Origin: Amylibacter marinus
GTDB lineage: Bacteria; Pseudomonadota; Alphaproteobacteria; Rhodobacterales; Rhodobacteraceae
Reading direction: 5' to 3'
Length of the DNA stretch: 64,000 bases
NCBI RefSeq assembly: GCF_030160015.1
Contig: NZ_BSNN01000006.1
Span: forward strand, 26,658 to 90,657
The translations under genes were made by a program, and so were the position numbers. Below, piece after piece: positions 52,204-60,556 of this stretch. Under the pieces are notes generated by a model that saw only the letters and a program-made list of their open reading frames with translations, did not search any database and was not told the origin of the DNA. The first letter of the stretch is position 1. The number at the start of each line of letters is the position of its first letter.

Positions 52204-54126
52204 ATGCACCGTACTGCTCTGCTCTTCGCATTAATTTGTTTTATCCTTGCCGCCGTTGGTGCCTATTTCGGCGCGATCCGCGCTGTGGATGTTTTCCAAG
52301 AGGCCACAGAGGCCGAACTGCGCCAGGCGTTGCTAATGTCAGACGAAGAATGGGTGCATCTGCGTGCCAAGGGGCTTCAGGTCAATCTAACCGGCCTTGC
52401 CCCAGACGAGGCTGCGCGCTTTCGCGTGCTACAGGTTATCGGCAAGTTCGTTGATCCTGGCCGTATCACCGACGATATTACCATCCTTCAGGCCAATGAT
52501 ATCGCCCCCCCTAAATTCAGCCTAGAGGTTCTGCGCAACGACGAGCGCATTTCGCTGATTGGTCTAGTGCCCAGCGACCATGGTCGCAGCCATATTCTAG
52601 ACAATGTAGAAGATATCGCCCTCGATCTACACATCACCGATATGCTAGAGGAGGCCAGCTTTGCTGTGCCCACAAATTGGGAGAGCGCACTGGATTTCGG
52701 CATTTTTGGCCTGCAAAAGCTGAACCGCTCTAAGATCAGCATCACGCATAACAAGGTGATCATTTCAGCGGTTACAGAATCGCAAACCGAGAAACAGAGA
52801 TACGAAAAGGAATTGGCGGATAACACCCCAGATGGGTTAGAGCTAGAGCTGCATATTTCCGCACCACGCCCTGTGATTTCACCCTTCACATTGCATTTCA
52901 CGCTGGATGAAAATGGTGCCGAAATGGCCGCCTGTTCTGTGGATACGGAATTCAACAGCCTAAAAATCATGCGCGCTGCTCAGAAAATCGGCCTTGACCC
53001 AACCGCCACATGTGCCATCGGATTAGGTGTGCCAACCACCGAATGGGCCGAGGCCATCGTGCTGTCCCTGAATGCGGTCGGTAAACTGGGCGGCGGGGTT
53101 CTAACCTTCACTGATTCCGATATCTCGCTGATCGCCCAAGACGACGTCGACGAAGCCAGCTATGACCAAATCATCGGCGCCTTGGAAAATGACCTGCCCG
53201 AGCTATTCTCATTGGCCGCGGTTCTGCCGCCAAAACCGCTGATAGATGGTCAAACCGGCGACATTGTGATCCCGGAATTCACCGCCACCAAAAGCCCCGA
53301 AGGCCAAGTGCAATTGCGCGGGCGTATTTCCAGTGTCCCTGCGCGCAATTCTGTTCAGGCCTTTGCCAAGGCCCTGTTTGGCAGCGAAAACGTCTACGCA
53401 CAGACCCGCATTGACGAAAACCTGCCCGATGGCTGGCCCCTACGGGTTTTGGGTGGCCTAGAGGCGCTGGCTGAATTGCACCATGGCACATTAATCGTCC
53501 AGCCAGAAACAATCCAAATTTCGGGCACAGGGGATTCGCCCTCGACCAAGGGTGCAATGTCCCGCATCCTATCCGTGCGCGTTGGAACCAAGGATAATTT
53601 CAAACTGTCAGTCGATTACGACGAACGCCTAGCCAAGCGCGACACCCCCCCAACACCCCAAGAGTGCGAAACCCAAATCGCCGAAATCCTTGCCAAATCC
53701 AAAATTGAATTTGACCCCGGGCGGGTGGATATCAAGGCAGATAGCTTAGCTGTAGTGGATCAGATAGCCAAAGTTCTGCGTCTTTGCCCCACCGCTGAAT
53801 TTGAAATTCAGGGCCATACAGATAATTCAGGTAGCGAAGAGCTCAACCAAACGCTCAGCCAATCACGCGCCGATGCGGTGCTGTCGGCATTGCTAACCCG
53901 CCGTGTGCTCACATCGCGTATGATCGCCCGCGGATATGGCCCCAGCCAGCCCATCACAGATAACGCCAGCGAGGCATCGCGCGCCCAGAACCGCCGCATC
54001 AGCTTTGCGCTGATCACCCCCGTTGAACCCGCGAACCCAGCCCTGCTGGATGCCAGCGCCGATCCTGTGCCCAGCGCCAGCAACGCGCCTCAAGAACGCC
54101 CCAAACAGAAGGAAGCCGAAGAATGA
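52204..54126 (+). CDS. Membrane-anchored BON/OmpA-domain protein
   Basis: The 640-residue protein begins with a membrane segment (about 5-27, LLFALICFILAAVGAYFGAI) that may be an anchor or a signal. The central 450 residues contain repeated BON-like domains of about 60-90 residues, for example LRAKGLQVNLTGLAPDEAARFRVLQVI near 53-79 and VLRNDERISLIGLVPSDHGRSHIL. The C-terminal OmpA domain (about 500-605) includes IQGHTDNSGSEELNQTLSQSRADAVLSALL with D and R residues that bind diaminopimelate of peptidoglycan. The plan resembles mycobacterial ArfA (Rv0899). It overlaps the next gene by 4 bases. Confidence 0.87.
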   Translation: MHRTALLFALICFILAAVGAYFGAIRAVDVFQEATEAELRQALLMSDEEWVHLRAKGLQVNLTGLAPDEAARFRVLQVIGKFVDPGRITDDITILQANDIAPPKFSLEVLRNDERISLIGLVPSDHGRSHILDNVEDIALDLHITDMLEEASFAVPTNWESALDFGIFGLQKLNRSKISITHNKVIISAVTESQTEKQRYEKELADNTPDGLELELHISAPRPVISPFTLHFTLDENGAEMAACSVDTEFNSLKIMRAAQKIGLDPTATCAIGLGVPTTEWAEAIVLSLNAVGKLGGGVLTFTDSDISLIAQDDVDEASYDQIIGALENDLPELFSLAAVLPPKPLIDGQTGDIVIPEFTATKSPEGQVQLRGRISSVPARNSVQAFAKALFGSENVYAQTRIDENLPDGWPLRVLGGLEALAELHHGTLIVQPETIQISGTGDSPSTKGAMSRILSVRVGTKDNFKLSVDYDERLAKRDTPPTPQECETQIAEILAKSKIEFDPGRVDIKADSLAVVDQIAKVLRLCPTAEFEIQGHTDNSGSEELNQTLSQSRADAVLSALLTRRVLTSRMIARGYGPSQPITDNASEASRAQNRRISFALITPVEPANPALLDASADPVPSASNAPQERPKQKEAEE

Positions 54127-54437
54127 ACCGTGATGAACTAATTGGGGTGATCGCTATGGCGCTGTTTGGCGCCTTTATATTGGGATGGATGTTGCGTTGG
54201 GCCTACGGTGGGCTGAACCGTATCAATGCGTCCAACATGGGTGAAATCGATGATCTGGCCAACCGATTATACGAAATGGAACAGGCCAAGGACGTGGCCG
54301 AAGGCCGCCTGAAAGAGGTGGAATGGGAACTGAGCAACAAGGTATCCCAAGCCGAGGCTGAATTGGCCGCCGCAATGGAGGGCCTAGGTGCTGCGCGGCG
54401 CGAATGCGAAGACCTGCGCGCCCAACTAGACCAATAG
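54123..54437 (+). CDS. Membrane-anchored coiled-coil protein, partner of BON/OmpA protein
   Basis: The 104-residue protein has one membrane helix (about 6-27, LIGVIAMALFGAFILGWMLRWA) and then an uninterrupted coiled coil to the end with regular Leu/Ala positions (NRLYEMEQAKDVAEGRLKEVE and AELAAAMEGLGAARRECEDLRAQ). The start overlaps the OmpA-like stop as ATGA, so it is made with that protein, and complex formation is likely. Its stop abuts the convergent moaE stop with no gap. No known family is recognised. Confidence 0.75.
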   Translation: MNRDELIGVIAMALFGAFILGWMLRWAYGGLNRINASNMGEIDDLANRLYEMEQAKDVAEGRLKEVEWELSNKVSQAEAELAAAMEGLGAARRECEDLRAQLDQ

Positions 54438-54872
54438 CTACCAGCGCCGTAACGCACCCTCGTCGCTGTCTTTGGCATCCACCCATTGGGTGCCAGATTT
54501 GAAATGCTCTTTTTTCCAAAATGGGGCGCGGCTCTTCAAAAAGTCCATCATAAATTCAGCGGCCTGAAACGCATCCGCGCGGTGGGGTGCCGAGACGGCA
54601 ACCATCATAATTTCCTCGCCCAGCGCCAACCGGCCGACACGGTGAATAATGCGCGTATCAATCAAATCCCAGCGTGCACGCGCCTCGGCCTCGATCGCCT
54701 CTAGGGCAGATTTCGTCATCGCGGGATAATGCTCTAATTCCAGCGCCACCAAATCATCGCCACCGCGCACAATACCGGTAAAGTTTACCAAGGCCCCCGC
54801 GCGGGTATCTTTGCGCATTTCACCCAGTTCTGCGCCAATATCAAAGGCATCCACCTGAACCGAGACCGCCAT
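54438..54872 (-). CDS. moaE: Molybdopterin synthase large subunit MoaE
   Basis: MoaE with MoaD forms molybdopterin synthase, which converts cPMP to molybdopterin by adding two sulfurs. The 144-residue protein shows GALVNFTGIVRG (about 26-37), ELEHYPAMTKSALEAI, RIIHRVGRLALGEEIMMVAVSAPHRADAF (about 74-102) and SRAPFWKKEHF with the two active-site Lys residues. It lies 1 bp after moaD on the same strand. Its stop abuts the stop of the convergent coiled-coil gene. Confidence 0.96.
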   Translation of the reverse strand: MAVSVQVDAFDIGAELGEMRKDTRAGALVNFTGIVRGGDDLVALELEHYPAMTKSALEAIEAEARARWDLIDTRIIHRVGRLALGEEIMMVAVSAPHRADAFQAAEFMMDFLKSRAPFWKKEHFKSGTQWVDAKDSDEGALRRW

Positions 54873-54873
54873 G

Positions 54874-55125
54874 TCAGCCCCCAGTCATGGGTGGGAAAAA
54901 CGCAACCTCTTGGCCATCTGCAAGGGCAGACGAAAATTCGCAAAGCTCTTGATTTATGGCCACCCGTACCGCGGTGGTATCACTGAACGCTAGATCATAA
55001 CGGGCATCGCGCGCGCGCAATTCTGTAATTAGTTCGGCCACTGTTTTGGCATCTGTCTCAACGGTCTCGCTGGGCAAATCTATGCGCTCGCGCACCCATG
55101 CAAAATATACCAAATTCAAACGCAT
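54874..55125 (-). CDS. moaD: Molybdopterin synthase sulfur carrier subunit MoaD
   Basis: The 83-residue ubiquitin-like protein ends in the Gly-Gly pair (EVAFFPPMTGG) that is thiocarboxylated and donates sulfur to cPMP through MoaE. The N-terminal YFAWVRERIDLPSETVE and the central strand with VRVAINQEL are usual. Its start overlaps the pgsA stop by one base. It is part of uvrC-pgsA-moaD-moaE. Confidence 0.96.
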   Translation of the reverse strand: MRLNLVYFAWVRERIDLPSETVETDAKTVAELITELRARDARYDLAFSDTTAVRVAINQELCEFSSALADGQEVAFFPPMTGG

Positions 55126-55790
55126 TACGCAGCACCGCGCAGATAGGGCATCGCCTTACGCAGGTAATCCATCCCCGTGATAAAGGTTAGCGCCCCCGCC
55201 ACCCAAAGGAAGGCAATCCCCCCCCAGTAAGACAGGTACATAAGATTATATTTTAGCTTCAATCCAACCACGTCTTCTTCGGTGCCATCCAGAATGGCAC
55301 CTACCAATTGGCCATCCATGCCAATGGTCGATGCCCCAAAATTATGCTCGAATATACCGTATGAAAACAGAATAGAGACGGAAATCATCTGCGCCGCGGT
55401 CTTAAACTTGGCCAATTTCGTCACCTGTAACTCACCCGCCTTATCTCCCAAAAACTCGCGTAGGCCGGAAACGAAAACCTCGCGCAGCAGGATCAGAATC
55501 GCCGGCACCATGATCAGCGGGTTTAGGCCAAACAGGCTACCAATTACCAGAAAAGCCAAGACCACCATGGCCTTATCCGCGATGGGATCCAACATGCGGC
55601 CAAAGTTGCTAACTTGGTTCCATTTGCGCGCCAAATACCCATCCAGATAATCCGTAAAGGCCGCGCCAATAAAGAGGATCATCGCCAGCCAATCGGCAAC
55701 AGGGCGTTGAAAGAACAGAAAAACCAATACAACCGCAGGGGCAGCCAACATGCGAAAGGTGGTCAAAATATTCGGAATGTTCCAGCGCAT
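55125..55790 (-). CDS. pgsA: CDP-diacylglycerol-glycerol-3-phosphate 3-phosphatidyltransferase
   Basis: PgsA makes phosphatidylglycerol phosphate from CDP-diacylglycerol in the inner membrane. The 221-residue protein has about six membrane helices and the CDP-alcohol phosphotransferase signature DYLDGYLARKWNQVSNFGRMLDPIADK (in two parts at 47-73), with the D-G-x(2)-A-R and G-x(3)-D-x(3)-D core. The family length is about 185-225. GAGGTG stands before the ATG at 55790. It lies 42 bp after uvrC and overlaps moaD by one base. Confidence 0.95.
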   Translation of the reverse strand: MRWNIPNILTTFRMLAAPAVVLVFLFFQRPVADWLAMILFIGAAFTDYLDGYLARKWNQVSNFGRMLDPIADKAMVVLAFLVIGSLFGLNPLIMVPAILILLREVFVSGLREFLGDKAGELQVTKLAKFKTAAQMISVSILFSYGIFEHNFGASTIGMDGQLVGAILDGTEEDVVGLKLKYNLMYLSYWGGIAFLWVAGALTFITGMDYLRKAMPYLRGAA

Positions 55791-55832
55791 AGCGCACCTC
55801 TTTGTTTTGTTACCCTAGGCATACTGTAGAAT

Positions 55833-57704
55833 TTAACCCTTGTCATGGAAGAAGTCATAGATCACCCGTGCCAATGCGTCTGATAATCCATCTACCGCCT
55901 TTAGATCACGCAATGATGCGCGTGTTGCCGCCTTGGCGGATCCGAAATGCGCCAGAATCGCGCGCTTGCGCGCGGCACCCACCCCTGGGATTTCATCAAG
56001 GGGCGATGCGGTCAACGCCTTGGCGCGTTTGTTGCGGTGGGTGGTGATGGCAAATCGGTGCGCCTCGTCGCGCAGACGTTGTATAAAATACAACACCGGA
56101 TCATTGCGCCGCAATGCAAAGGGGCGCGCGCCCATGCGATGAAATTCCTCGTTACCCGCATTGCGATCTACCCCCTTGGCCACCCCAACAAAAGGCACAT
56201 CCGTGACCCCCAACTCTGCCAAAATCTCGGCCACTGCCGAAATTTGCCCCTGACCACCATCAATCAGCAACAGATCGGGCCAGTTTTCGCTCTGGCGATC
56301 TGGGTCTTCCTTGATCAAAGATTTAAAGCGGCGCTCTAGCACCTCTTTCATCATGCCAAAATCATCCCCAGGGGTGGTCTCGGGGTTCTTGATGTTAAAT
56401 TTTCGATAGGCGGATTTCATGAACCCATCTGGGCCAGATACAATCATCGCCCCCACTGCATGCGCGCCTTGAATATGCGAATTATCAAAGACCTCTACGC
56501 GGCGCGGCGCCTCTTCTAAATCCAGCGCATCAGCCAATCCCTGCAACAGCTTGTTTTGCGCCGCACTCTCAGACAGTTTGCGCGCTAAGGTTTCTCGTGC
56601 ATTGCGGTGCGCGCCCTCTACTAACTCTGCCCGCTCGCCACGCTTTGGGTGGGCAATTTCCACCTTTGACCCGCGCTTGTCTCCAAGGGCATTTAGCAAA
56701 AGATCCTCGTTTGAGATGTCGCCCGAGACCAAAATCAGCTTGGGCGGGGTTTTGTTATCATAAAATTGCGCAATAAAATTTTCTAGTATTTCAGGATCAT
56801 CCGCCCCCACACCCGAGCGCGGGAAATAGGCACGGTTGCCCCAATTTTGATTGGCGCGAATAAAGAACACTTGGATACAGGCCTGATCGCCTTCGGAATG
56901 TAGGGCGATCACATCGGCCTCGGGCACCGTTTGGGGATTAATACCTTGGGTTGATTGTACCTGTGTAAGGGCGCGAATGCGGTCGCGCAGGCCCGCCGCG
57001 CGCTCGTATTCCATATTCTGTGATGCCTCGCTCATTTCTGCGGCCAAGCTCTGCTGAATATCACTGTTACGCCCGCGCAGGAAATCACGCGCATCCGATA
57101 CCAATTTGTCGTAATCCTCTGCTGAAATTTTTCCCGTACAGGGCCCCGCACAGCGCGCGATCTGATATTGCAAACAGGGCCGTGTACGCCCGGCAAACAT
57201 ATTGTCGCTACAGTTGCGCAACAGGAATATTTTCTGCAGTTGATTCAGCGTGCGGTTCACAGCCCCCGCCGATGCAAAGGGGCCGAAAAATTCATGCTCT
57301 TTCGATCTGCGTCCGCGATGCTTGGTCAACATCGGAAACTCGTGATCCCCGGTCAGCATAATATAGGGGAAACTTTTGTCATCGCGCAGCAATACATTAT
57401 AGCGCGGCTTTAATTGCTTGATCAGGTTCTGCTCTAGCAGCAATGCCTCGGTCTCTGTTTTTGTGGTCAGAAACATCATAGAGCTGGTTGCCGTGATCAT
57501 CCGCCCAATACGCGCGGAATGCCCTGTGAGCTTGGCATAATTAGAGACGCGGCGCTTTAGGTTGCGGGCCTTGCCCACATAAAGCACCGCCCCCTGCTCA
57601 TCTAACATCCGGTATACACCGGGGCTACCATCCAATGTCTTCAGATAGGATTTGACAACCAAATGGCCTTTGGTCGGCACAGGATTTTCGATTTCTTCGC
57701 TCAT
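55833..57704 (-). CDS. uvrC: Excinuclease ABC subunit C
   Basis: UvrC makes both incisions around a DNA lesion in nucleotide excision repair. The 623-residue protein has the GIY-YIG nuclease domain (about 15-100, with SPGVYRMLDEQGAVLYVGKARNLKRRVSNY), UVR-type helices (about 205-240), the RNase H-like second nuclease (about 380-540, with EVFDNSHIQGAHAVGAMIV and DLLLIDGGQGQIS) and tandem helix-hairpin-helix motifs at the end (IPGVGAARKRAILAHFGSAKAATRASL). The upstream side is a 330-bp region with DnaA boxes. It heads uvrC-pgsA-moaD-moaE. Confidence 0.97.
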   Translation of the reverse strand: MSEEIENPVPTKGHLVVKSYLKTLDGSPGVYRMLDEQGAVLYVGKARNLKRRVSNYAKLTGHSARIGRMITATSSMMFLTTKTETEALLLEQNLIKQLKPRYNVLLRDDKSFPYIMLTGDHEFPMLTKHRGRRSKEHEFFGPFASAGAVNRTLNQLQKIFLLRNCSDNMFAGRTRPCLQYQIARCAGPCTGKISAEDYDKLVSDARDFLRGRNSDIQQSLAAEMSEASQNMEYERAAGLRDRIRALTQVQSTQGINPQTVPEADVIALHSEGDQACIQVFFIRANQNWGNRAYFPRSGVGADDPEILENFIAQFYDNKTPPKLILVSGDISNEDLLLNALGDKRGSKVEIAHPKRGERAELVEGAHRNARETLARKLSESAAQNKLLQGLADALDLEEAPRRVEVFDNSHIQGAHAVGAMIVSGPDGFMKSAYRKFNIKNPETTPGDDFGMMKEVLERRFKSLIKEDPDRQSENWPDLLLIDGGQGQISAVAEILAELGVTDVPFVGVAKGVDRNAGNEEFHRMGARPFALRRNDPVLYFIQRLRDEAHRFAITTHRNKRAKALTASPLDEIPGVGAARKRAILAHFGSAKAATRASLRDLKAVDGLSDALARVIYDFFHDKG

Positions 57705-58034
57705 ATGTTCTTTTATCTGATTCTACTGGGGCGGTCAGGTTTTCCGACAATTAACAAGGATTAACCTATCCACGATACCTGTGGATAACTCTGCGGATAA
57801 CTCAAGATTAAGCCCTTTTTTTCGTTTGTTTTGGCAGGGTTCTGTGGTTTGCCTATTTTGTGGGCACATTTCAACCCCTTGATTTCAAAGGGAAAAAATA
57901 TACAATTTTACAAGACTTTGATTTTATTGACTTTTTCGTAATGAATTGTGAACTTTCTGTTACACAGTGGACAAAGCACACCATATCTTACAATTTAAAC
58001 GCTAGTTTTCCTCGATCCCCATCACATCCGCTGT
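57705..58034. other. 330-bp intergenic region with DnaA boxes and AT-rich stretch
   Basis: No gene is supported. TGTGGATAA at 57780-57788 is a perfect DnaA box (minus direction). TGCGGATAA at 57792-57800 differs at one position and CTATCCACG at 57766-57774 at two. TTAAC at 57751-57755 and 57761-57765 form a direct repeat with 5-base spacing that resembles a CtrA site with non-standard spacing. From about 57885 to 57950 the sequence is very AT-rich. Candidates are a DnaA-controlled uvrC promoter or a replication-related site. Nothing here proves an origin. Confidence 0.45.
57766..57800. promoter_or_regulatory. Cluster of three DnaA-box-like 9-mers
   Basis: Three 9-mers within 35 bp: CTATCCACG (57766-57774, two mismatches to TTATCCACA), TGTGGATAA (57780-57788, exact reverse copy) and TGCGGATAA (57792-57800, one mismatch). 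Spacing is 5 and 3 bases. The cluster lies 60-95 bp upstream of the uvrC start. Confidence 0.5.
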
Positions 58035-58376
58035 TTACCAAGCCAGATGTTGCCCACCATCTACACAGATCAATTGCCCCGTTACCGCAGGGGCATCCAA
58101 AAAGAAATTCATCGCACCGATAATATCCCCCACATCCGCACCACGTTTCAGCGGCGTGCTCTGACGCTGGCGTGCAAAATGCTCTGGAGGTTGCCCCGCC
58201 GCAAGCGTGATTGCCCTGCCGCCGGCCCGTTCAATTATTGATTTGGTCTCGGCCGCCCCGGATGCATTTGTGGAATAATGCACCGCCACCGGTATTTCGC
58301 GCGCGGCCAAGGCCACCGCCATGGCACGGCCCTGCCGATCGCCACCGCCTGTTATCAATGCCCCCGAATAATTCAT
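58035..58376 (-). pseudogene. SDR-family oxidoreductase with internal deletion
   Basis: The 113-residue frame holds the first part of an SDR (GALITGGGDRQGRAMAVALAARE and AVHYSTNASGAAETKSIIERAGGRAITL, residues 5-57) joined directly to the last part (HFARQRQSTPLKRGADVGDI, FFLDAPAVTGQLICVDGGQHLAW). About 130-140 residues of the middle are absent, including the NNAG and Ser-Tyr-Lys active site. The join lies near 58193-58202 and keeps the frame, so no stop or shift marks it. Homologous full-length SDRs have about 250 residues. It could be a harmless remnant or a tiny protein; I favour a remnant. The antiporter stop is 7 bp upstream of its start. Confidence 0.8.
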
Positions 58377-58383
58377 CCCGCCC

Positions 58384-59322
58384 CTAGGTTAATAGAACCA
58401 CAACATAGGCACCATAACACACAAGGAATACCATGCCCCAAATTCTGGATAAGGGAATCTGTTTTATTATAAATGGCGCCAATACCAACGAAGAGGCCAA
58501 CATAACCCATAGATCAAATTGGAAAAACGCGCTTGGAACCGGCATTGGGCCAAACAGGCTGGCGACACCCACAATGCCCAGCAGATTAAATATGTTCGAA
58601 CCCAAGACATTGCCAATTGCCACATCGCCCTCTTTGCGCAGCGCAGCCATAACCGTTGTGGCCAATTCCGGCAGAGAGGTTCCCAGCGCAACCAGCGTCA
58701 GCCCAATAATCTCCTCTGGCACATGAAAGGCCCGCGAAATATTTACAGCCCCGTCAACCAACAACCCAGCCCCCAGTGGCAAGCTAACCAAACCAGCAAT
58801 CAAAAAACCCAGCATCTTCCACGTGGGGATATTGGTCTCGCCGACCTCGGATTCCAGCTCGGCCAGTTTGCTCCGCGAAGACATGGCGGCACGATAGCTC
58901 GTGTACAAAATACTCGCCAAGCCCAGCAACATCACGACACCCTGCCAACGCCCGATCGGGCTGGTATAGGTCAAAACAATAAATGCCACCGTGGCCAGCA
59001 TCATATAGATGAAGTTTTGCACACTATCGCGATCCTTCACCGACAAACCAAAGAGTAGCGCAGGCACCCCCAGCACCAGCAGAACATTCGCGGTATTCGA
59101 ACCAACAACATTACCCAATGCCAATTCAGGAACCCCGTCAAAACCAGCCTTGATTGCAATCAGCAGTTCCGGAGCCGAGGTTCCAAAGGCAACAACAGTC
59201 AAACTAACGATCAACGTCGGTATGCCCAGGCGCGCCGCCAAGGCAACGGCACCGCGCACCAACACATCACCACCGATCAATAATATCACCAAGCCGGCAA
59301 CTACAAACAGCCAATCCATCAC
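58384..59322 (-). CDS. Calcium/sodium antiporter, YrbG family
   Basis: The 312-residue inner-membrane protein has ten membrane helices in two inverted repeats of about 140 residues. Each contains the exchanger alpha-repeat: VAFGTSAPELLIAIKAGFDGVPELALGNVVGSN near 44-76 and LVALGTSLPELATTVMAALRKEGDVAIGNVLGSN near 210-243, with the conserved Glu of each PEL motif for ion binding. The protein exchanges Ca2+ (or another cation) for Na+ or H+. The start is at 59322, which overlaps the next gene upstream by 4 bases. Confidence 0.93.
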   Translation of the reverse strand: MMDWLFVVAGLVILLIGGDVLVRGAVALAARLGIPTLIVSLTVVAFGTSAPELLIAIKAGFDGVPELALGNVVGSNTANVLLVLGVPALLFGLSVKDRDSVQNFIYMMLATVAFIVLTYTSPIGRWQGVVMLLGLASILYTSYRAAMSSRSKLAELESEVGETNIPTWKMLGFLIAGLVSLPLGAGLLVDGAVNISRAFHVPEEIIGLTLVALGTSLPELATTVMAALRKEGDVAIGNVLGSNIFNLLGIVGVASLFGPMPVPSAFFQFDLWVMLASSLVLAPFIIKQIPLSRIWGMVFLVCYGAYVVVLLT

Positions 59323-59513
59323 TTATTCTTCCCCGATTTATTTTGGCAACTGCATTTCACCCCATCAAAAAGATAGCTGTCGCAGATTTTGCATTTCCTA
59401 GTTTGATTGATTTTCGATAATTTACCCATCTTGGGCAGCTTAGGCAGCCGAAGTTTGCCAAAAACACCCAACACCATGATGAAAATCAAAAAAATCAGTA
59501 CTACTTTTGACAT
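59319..59513 (-). CDS. Small membrane protein with zinc-ribbon-like cysteines
   Basis: The 64-residue protein (ATG at 59513, MSKVVLIFLIFIMVLGVFGK) has one membrane helix and a basic linker, followed by a Cys-rich tail RKCKICDSYLFDGVKCSCQNK with CxxC and CxC. The four cysteines could bind zinc. It overlaps the antiporter start by 4 bases and lies 2 bp after the S49 peptidase stop, so it belongs to that operon. The frame extends to 59537. I know no named family. Confidence 0.7.
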   Translation of the reverse strand: MSKVVLIFLIFIMVLGVFGKLRLPKLPKMGKLSKINQTRKCKICDSYLFDGVKCSCQNKSGKNK

Positions 59514-59515
59514 CG

Positions 59516-60319
59516 CTACATCCCAAACCTTGCCCATTGAGCACGTTCTTCAACCGAGCCAAGAACCCCGTCCGCCATGCTCAGGCCAAATCTCGAAAGA
59601 AAGGATTTCTTTTGGCCCAGCACATTGAACTTGGATTTATCACCAAATTTTTCTTTTAGGGTCGGCACCAAATGGCCAATACCATCGGCCAAACCCTTGT
59701 CTATACCAGCCTGTCCAACCCAGATTTCGCCGGTGAACAAATCTTCATCCACCAAGCGCCCCGCACGACATGTCTTTACATGGGTGATAAAGTTCTGATG
59801 AATCGCGCGCTGCAATTCTTTTATCCGCGCCACATCTTCTGGACCTTGCTCTTTAAACGGATCACCAAAGCTCTTGTTTTCGCCTGCTGTATGCACCCGC
59901 CGCTCGATCCCATACTTGGCCATCATCTCTGGAAAGCCAAAGGAGGCAGAAATAACCCCGATTGATCCGATGATCGAGCTATCATCCAAATAAATCTCAT
60001 CCGCACTACAGGCCAACCAATACCCACCAGAGGCCGCCACATCCTCGCAGAATGCGTACACCGGCACACCAGTTTCGGTGGCCAGGCGGCGAATGCGCGC
60101 GCCAATCAGCGAGGATTGCACAGGCGAGCCGCCCGGCGAATTTATCGCCAATGCCACCGCACGGGGTTTGCCCTTGTGAAAGGCCTTGTGCAGAAGACCC
60201 GCCATATGCGAATCGTTTAAACCCGGCCCATTAAAACGCCCGCCACCGCCGATGACCCCATCAAGGCGGACAACGTTTATCAGTGCTTTGCGGTTTCCAA
60301 AGGGTAATTTCATAGCCAT
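59516..60319 (-). CDS. S49 family serine peptidase (SppA/SohB type)
   Basis: Signal peptide peptidase-like S49 enzymes cleave membrane-embedded peptides with a Ser-Lys dyad. The 267-residue protein is a single-repeat form: INSPGGSPVQSS (about 60-70), CEDVAASGGYWLACSADEIYL with the nucleophile S97, GSIGVISASFG, and GENKSFGDPF with K149. No membrane helix or signal is evident at the N-terminus, so it may be a cytosolic or membrane-associated short form. The start is 60319 (MAMKLPF), with 60313 possible. It is first in a minus-strand operon with the small membrane protein and the antiporter. Confidence 0.9.
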   Translation of the reverse strand: MAMKLPFGNRKALINVVRLDGVIGGGGRFNGPGLNDSHMAGLLHKAFHKGKPRAVALAINSPGGSPVQSSLIGARIRRLATETGVPVYAFCEDVAASGGYWLACSADEIYLDDSSIIGSIGVISASFGFPEMMAKYGIERRVHTAGENKSFGDPFKEQGPEDVARIKELQRAIHQNFITHVKTCRAGRLVDEDLFTGEIWVGQAGIDKGLADGIGHLVPTLKEKFGDKSKFNVLGQKKSFLSRFGLSMADGVLGSVEERAQWARFGM

Positions 60320-60556
60320 AAATACTAGATAGGTTCTCTGCGCTATGCGGGCAAGCGGTTAGCGAGGATTTCGGAAAATATTCTAGATTTCCGGTTTTTT
60401 ACGAGTTCATTAATCAAATCCTGAATAGATAGTACAAGCACGTTATTCCTAGATCAAAAAAAACGCTTTGCGCTTTTCAGATAATTTTAAAACGACTACT
60501 ATAACTTTAGATAATACTCTATTCGATCCATATTATTTACCTCGAAGGCTAGGACC

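Noticed and set aside
57705..58034. Calling this region the chromosomal origin
   Set aside because: Three DnaA-like boxes are too few and the gene neighbours are not the usual origin genes; listed as a finding only.
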